Shown one piece after another: positions 60,096 through 64,000 of a stretch of DNA of 64,000 nucleotides. Source of the DNA: Emiliania huxleyi CCMP1516 (lineage: Eukaryota > Haptophyta > Isochrysidales > Noelaerhabdaceae); the NCBI RefSeq assembly GCF_000372725.1, contig NW_005196094.1, forward strand, positions 5,001 through 69,000, given 5' to 3'. The notes beneath the pieces are model-generated. The model did no database searches, was not told where the DNA came from, and saw only the letters and a program-made list of their open reading frames with translations. Within the stretch, counting starts at the first letter, position 1, and every line of letters starts with the position of its first letter. The position numbers and the translations under genes were made by a program.

Positions 60096-60657
60096 CGCTT
60101 TGGCCGTGGGCGTGGTAGCTGTTTTTGGCCAGGGTGGAGAGAGCAACTTAGGGGGGACATCACATGTCGCTGTCCGCTACTTGTGCTCTCTTGTGCTCTC
60201 TTGTGCGCATCAACACGCTCGCAGCGCGACGTGTGCGAGCTCTTGTGGAGGCTTGAGGTTGAGCCTTGAGCGCGCTCTGTACATGTCGTCGGACTAGTGT
60301 TGCCCAAATGCCGAAATGGTCATGGAGAGAGTAGAAATAATATGCTCGCGCCTCGAGGCTCGCGCGCGCCTCACAGACACACTCACCTCAACGTGTAGAT
60401 ATTCTCTCGCCATTGGCAATAGGAATAGCCATTACGCCGCTCGTCTCGGTCTGTGTGTGCGGTCTGGCCCACCTCTGGCAGTACCAGTAGATTACCACCG
60501 CGGGCGAGTACCTAGGTAGAGGGTGCGGATGCTGAGTTGACGGAAATCGGGGGGGGGGGGACGCGAACCCACCTCGCCACAGACGGTCCCGCGCCTCGCC
60601 GCTATGACGTCCGCACGACCGCAGCTCGTGTGCGTGCGGCCGTCTTTCTCTTTGTCC
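60096..60657. other. Intergenic, no gene seen
   Basis: About 560 bp with TTGTGCTCTC repeats (60181-60203) and a G run at 60551-60561. No gene recognised. Confidence 0.35.
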
Positions 60658-60763
60658 GGAGTTGCAGTTGGCGATGGTATCATTTTTATGCCACGTCGCC
60701 CATCCCGGGATGGGCGAGACGTGGCATAGTGGGAAATGATACACCATCGCCAACTGCAGGAGT
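60658..60763. mobile_element. Palindromic mini-element, 96 bp, TSD GGAGT
   Basis: 60663-60758 is almost wholly an inverted repeat: TGCAGTTGGCGATGG, TATCATTT, ATGCCACG, CGCCCATCCC and then the complement in reverse, with only small indels. GGAGT flanks both sides (60658-60662 and 60759-60763), a 5 bp target duplication. No coding capacity; a minimal MITE or foldback element. Confidence 0.85.
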
Positions 60764-61264
60764 GAATACTCCAACGCGCTCGTCGGTGACGGTGTCCCCC
60801 AACCTGCGCCGCGCTCGGCGAACCTGCGCCTGAAGCCTGGAGAGCAGCTCCTCTGCTGCTCACACACGCTCTGCACAGATGGCACAGCCTACTGTGCGGC
60901 TGCCACAGCTGTCACAGCGATGGGCTCGCCCTCACCTCTCTCAGAGCCGGCTCTGAAAGACACACACTCGAGAGAGAGTACGTATAGCTGTACAGGACCT
61001 GTGTAATTTCTAATTAATTTTAAGTGTGCGAGAGGACTCAAAACACCTTTTGGTGGACCTTTGGGAAGGGGCGAGAGTGGGAGACTTTTCGGCGAAATGC
61101 GGCGGCGAGGGATGCGTCCTACTTGTGGGGCGACCTTGCGCTTTCGGCTTTGGGACGTCGAGACCTGTGTCGCCCGAACAGGCACAGCTAGCGCGCAGCG
61201 GTCAAATATGCACGACGTGTGTGTGTGCGCCCTGACCCTCGCCCGGCCTCCTGACGCCTTACGC
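60764..61264. other. Intergenic, no gene seen
   Basis: About 500 bp. AT-rich point near 61000-61025 (GTGTAATTTCTAATTAATTT). Probably the ATP-grasp gene's 3' flank. Confidence 0.35.
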
Positions 61265-62608
61265 TTACCTGCCAAGACCTGGCTGAGTCTCCGGCGCGCC
61301 AACCAGCCATCTATAGAGGGCCTTTGCCCACGCTACCAGGACTGAACCGTTCCCGTCGGCAAGCGCTCCGGTCCTTCCGGATGGGCCAACGCAGCAAAGG
61401 CAGGCCGAATTGTTGGAGGGGCTCGAGGAGCTCGGATACAGCACATCCCACCCAGCGCAGCGCAGCGGCAAGGCGGGCGGGCTTGGCAAAGATGGCGTGG
61501 GGCCTTCCGCGAGCCGCGGCGTCTCGACCTCCGGCCGGCCATCCTCCACGGCGTCGGCGAAACGGCGCACCATATCGAGCAGCTGAGGGCGCATGAACAT
61601 CATCGAGTAGCCCACACGCGTGTTCATCTCGATGAGGGCAGGGGGCTGACCGGGCCCTCGCGCCTTGATGCCGAGGCAGCCGAACCCGTGGTACCTTGTA
61701 CGCCCGACCAGCTCCCGGAGGTGCGTCTCGTTGAACGGGCTACGGCCGCAAGGCTGTGCACCCGCCGTCTTCAGGCCGGGACCGACGACACCGTCGCGCA
61801 CAAACAGCCCCGAAGCAAAGACAAACTCCTTACAGACCGACGCGACCAGCCGACCGGCGAAAGCCGCAAAGTAGATGCCCCACTCGCTGGTGCCCTCCAC
61901 AGCCTCTTGCGCCAGCACCGCGCCGAGAGACGCCGAGTGCTGGCGGATCCGCTTCACAGCCTCGGTCAGCTCCGCTGGCTGTCTCACGATGGTGATGCCA
62001 TGGCCGCCGATACCCGTGGTGGGCTTTATCACGAGCGGGTAGGCAACGCGCTGTGGGTCGCGTAACAGCCGGGTGACGTTGAACTCGCGGATTGCAAAGG
62101 CGCCCATTCCGTGGCGCTGAAGCCACCTCGCCGTGCCCTGCTTGCCCGTCCTGTCGCTCATGAAGGCATCGAACACCGCGGGCGGCGGGGCGGCAATCCG
62201 TTGGCCCAGAGGGCGCAGGACCGTGGCAGCTGCCTCAGTCGAGGCGATGACAATCGCGCGGCGGTGGGTGGCGAGCACCTGGCGAGCCGCGACGAAGAGA
62301 TGCCGCTGCCAGTGCCGGCTCTCGGGCTTCCACGCGGCTGCGCGTTTGTCATACACTACCTTTTCGGACGAAAAGACAAGGCGTGTGTCCTCGATCGCCT
62401 CAGCCTCCTTTCGGAGCAGCGGCAGCCAGGGGAAGGGTCCCGGCGCGACGTGAACCCAGGCTGTGTCCCTCCTCCGCTCGGGCGGCAGTGCCCGTATCTG
62501 GACCCAGCATTCGCACAGGGAACCGCAAGTCGGGTGGCTGACGGTGGTGCAGAATCGGCTCGAAGCCTCAGTCTGCCCGGGCAATCGGCCTTGGACCCGG
62601 ACCGGCAT
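61265..62608 (-). CDS. ATP-grasp domain protein
   Basis: 447-codon frame; the last ~70 codons are low-complexity. The ATP-grasp fold runs from about residue 135 to 355: YPLVIKPTTGIGGHGITIV supplies the ATP-binding Lys and Gly loop, VLAQEAVEGTSEWGIYFAAF the second nucleotide segment, ASVCKEFVF, and ALIEMNTRVGYSMMFMRPQL the Glu/Asn metal-binding end. The N-terminal half has a pre-ATP-grasp region (DTRLVFSSEKVVYDKRAA). Such enzymes ligate a carboxylate to an amine or thiol; the substrate is unknown. A gene-specific role cannot be read from context. Confidence 0.8.
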   Translation of the reverse strand: MPVRVQGRLPGQTEASSRFCTTVSHPTCGSLCECWVQIRALPPERRRDTAWVHVAPGPFPWLPLLRKEAEAIEDTRLVFSSEKVVYDKRAAAWKPESRHWQRHLFVAARQVLATHRRAIVIASTEAAATVLRPLGQRIAAPPPAVFDAFMSDRTGKQGTARWLQRHGMGAFAIREFNVTRLLRDPQRVAYPLVIKPTTGIGGHGITIVRQPAELTEAVKRIRQHSASLGAVLAQEAVEGTSEWGIYFAAFAGRLVASVCKEFVFASGLFVRDGVVGPGLKTAGAQPCGRSPFNETHLRELVGRTRYHGFGCLGIKARGPGQPPALIEMNTRVGYSMMFMRPQLLDMVRRFADAVEDGRPEVETPRLAEGPTPSLPSPPALPLRCAGWDVLYPSSSSPSNNSACLCCVGPSGRTGALADGNGSVLVAWAKALYRWLVGAPETQPGLGR

Positions 62609-62682
62609 TTGCTGTTCGCGTCCGTTCGTTCCGCGACTAGGCAGACAGTTTGCGCCCCTCGGGTTGGGGGTGCTTTTCGCTT

Positions 62683-62985
62683 GAGCACTTGAGCACTTGA
62701 TACGGTCGATTCCGCAAGAACCCTGGTGTGTTCATTGGGGGGGGGGGGGGTACAAACACGGTACAGGATCGAGGTGCACGCTGCTGAGGGACCCCACCCA
62801 GAGGGTAGATCGAGCAGTGTCGTCCCTCTCCATCATCTCACTGGGAGACGTCGGCGGCGATGGCGGTGTGACCGATCGAGCTACAAGAGGAACTTGTTCA
62901 GCAGGATCCGGGACAGGTCTGGTGCACTACCTCACTGGGCCTGAGATCACCGACCGAGACAGCGCCCGTCACCGTCTCTTTTAGC
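62683..62985 (-). repeat. Dispersed repeat family B, copy 2 (inverted)
   Basis: Inverted match to 23209-23490: GAGCACTTGAGCACTTGA, CCTGGTGTGTTCATT, a G run, GGTACAGGATCGAGGTGCAC, GGTGTGACCGATCGAGCTAC, CTTGTTCAGCAGGATCC, CCTCACTGGGCCTGAGA and CCCGTCACCGTCTC. It lacks an insertion present at 23420-23465. Confidence 0.75.
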
Positions 62986-63029
62986 TACTGGGAGAGAAGG
63001 GAGAGGGCTCCCTGCCTCTCCCTGAAAGA

Positions 63030-63100
63030 AGAAAGAAAACATACAAGCGAGGGATGGGAGGACGGCACGCCGCCACCACACAGGGATTTTAAGCCTCTCC
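63030..63100 (-). repeat. Repeat family C, 3' part, inverted
   Basis: GAGGGATGGGAGGACGGCAC, GCCGCCACCACACAGGGATT and TTAAGCC after (GAAA)n: the inverse of the end of family C copy 1. It sits next to the family B copy. Confidence 0.7.
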
Positions 63101-63385
63101 CTCCCTCGCACACACACAAATATTTCTTTTATTTTTCCTTGGCGTCTCCCTCGCGTAAAGTGATCGCCGCAGCTGCGAGCGCTGCGGAGATATGCCTCTT
63201 CGCCGCCACCCACCCTCCCCCACCCTCCCCTTGTAGCGCGGAGGGGCGTAATTCCGTCAAAGAAAAAATCTTGAACGGTGTGTGTGTTTTTTCAATGAAT
63301 GGTTCTGTATTGTATTTTATTCTCCCCGTCCTCGCCCATGCCGCGGTTCGTTGTAGCACGCCTGAACGCTGAAGGTGTGCGATGC

Positions 63386-63450
63386 GTGCACATGCACCAT
63401 GCACATGTGCATGCACATGTGCATGTGCATGCACATGCACATGTGCGTGT
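63386..63450. repeat. Alternating purine-pyrimidine palindromic repeat
   Basis: GCACATGTGCATGCACATGT and similar units, about 60 bp, self-complementary; could form cruciform or Z-DNA. Confidence 0.85.
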
Positions 63451-63506
63451 AGCAGCCAACACTGCTCCGAGTAACTCTCTCTCTCCGAGTATACTCGAGT
63501 AGAAGC

Positions 63507-63620
63507 ATGCGCCATGCTGGCTGGATTGCCAGCGTGGTGCTCGCAATCGCGGCAATGATCTACACCCTGCGGACTGGTCCGCTTGCTGTCCTCTTCCACA
63601 CCGCATTCGACGGCGTCTAG
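63507..63620 (+). CDS. Possible 37-residue membrane peptide
   Basis: ATG 63507 to TAG 63620 encodes MRHAGWIASVVLAIAAMIYT and then a short polar end, a single membrane helix. Too short to judge, no family recognised, and adjacent to repeats. Confidence 0.2.
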   Translation: MRHAGWIASVVLAIAAMIYTLRTGPLAVLFHTAFDGV

Positions 63621-63639
63621 ACTGAACGTTTTCCTTGAC

Positions 63640-63690
63640 CGCCGCCACCACACAGGGATTTAAGCCTCTCTCCGACCACGGCACTATTTT
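63640..63690 (-). repeat. Repeat family C, short inverted fragment
   Basis: GCCGCCACCACACAGGGATT followed by TAAGCCTCTC, the same block as at 63070. Confidence 0.6.
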
Positions 63691-63740
63691 CCGTGTGGCG
63701 TCTCGCGCGGAGAAGACCGCCGACTCAAGGAGGCGGAGAT

Positions 63741-64000
63741 ATGCGGACCTCGCTGCGCAAGAGCAGCAAACAGCTGGCTGGCGACATCTCTGGTGCGGTG
63801 AAAAAACGCTCAAGCACCAGCGGAGACGGCGGCTCTCAGGCGCGAGAGCCCCCGCAATCGCCTCGGCCGCGATCGCCTCGGCCGCGATCGCCTCGGCCGT
63901 CGCTTCAGCAGGATCATGCGCCGCTGGTGGAGGTCAAGACGCAGAAACCGACGTCCATCGAGGACTTCACCGTCCACGGCACCCTCGGCCAGGGTGGCTT
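63741..64000 (+). CDS. Protein kinase, N-terminal part, cut by the window end
   Basis: ATG 63741 opens a frame that runs off the window. The head is basic and Ser-rich (MRTSLRKSSKQLAGDISGAV), followed by three RSPRP units from CGATCGCCTCGGCCG repeats. At the end, KPTSIEDFTVHGTLGQGGF is the start of a kinase domain: IEDF is typical for AGC-type kinases, and GTLGQGGF is the Gly-rich ATP loop. Family beyond AGC-like cannot be told. Confidence 0.75.
   Translation, partial: MRTSLRKSSKQLAGDISGAVKKRSSTSGDGGSQAREPPQSPRPRSPRPRSPRPSLQQDHAPLVEVKTQKPTSIEDFTVHGTLGQGG

Noticed and set aside
63386-63450. CRISPR-like array
   Set aside because: Simple CATGTG/GCACAT microsatellite with no spacers; a nuclear genome.

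Overview
The window is the left end of a linear nuclear chromosome of a unicellular alga. It opens with about 1.2 kb of (CCCTAA)n telomere repeat (TTAGGG type). The rest is very GC-rich and gene-dense, with short introns. Nuclear PsbU points to a red-lineage plastid, and several N-termini look like bipartite or plastid leaders. Many introns start with GC rather than GT, and one glutathione S-transferase has an in-frame TGA at its catalytic cysteine. A haptophyte is my best guess; a pelagophyte-like stramenopile is the main alternative. This is inference from content only.

Layout. 0-1.9 kb: telomere and subtelomere. 1.9-13.7 kb: a PDZ plus RING-variant membrane protein, two low-complexity proteins, PEX2, an RMT2-like methyltransferase and a GNAT acetyltransferase, with a small TIR element between PEX2 and the methyltransferase. 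13.7-24.4 kb: a repeat-rich tract with two TIR element families, SINE-like repeats, the selenocysteine GST, an FKBP and an SQ-repeat protein. 24.4-38.5 kb: coiled-coil protein, class I aminotransferase, PH-domain protein, Tudor-like protein, GAR1, a 2-oxoglutarate oxygenase and a DUF1295 membrane protein. 38.7-40.3 kb: a shrunken Copia-type LTR element. 40.4-49.7 kb: MFS transporter, CCR4-like phosphodiesterase, ribosomal protein eS24 and PsbU. 49.9-64 kb: a KDZ-type cysteine-cluster gene with broken frames, DUF1997, an ASH-domain protein, mitochondrial uS13, an ATP-grasp protein and the start of a protein kinase.

Genes are housekeeping in kind (peroxisome, snoRNP, cytosolic and mitochondrial ribosome, photosystem II, amino acid and lipid metabolism) and do not form an operon or pathway cluster. 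Exon joins were worked out by hand from reading frame and family conservation. Every multi-exon model given here keeps frame across its joins.

The two strongest observations are these. First, the GST with UGA at the active-site Cys, with a candidate SECIS stem about 70 nt past its stop codon. Second, a recurring architecture in which an intron is made of a tandem copy of the exon edge (AG|GC or AG|GT at both ends), often filled with telomere-like repeat. It occurs in the aminotransferase, the MFS transporter (three times) and the oxygenase, and perhaps as a nascent form in the RING-variant gene. Together these look like repeated intron gain by tandem duplication and break repair near a chromosome end.
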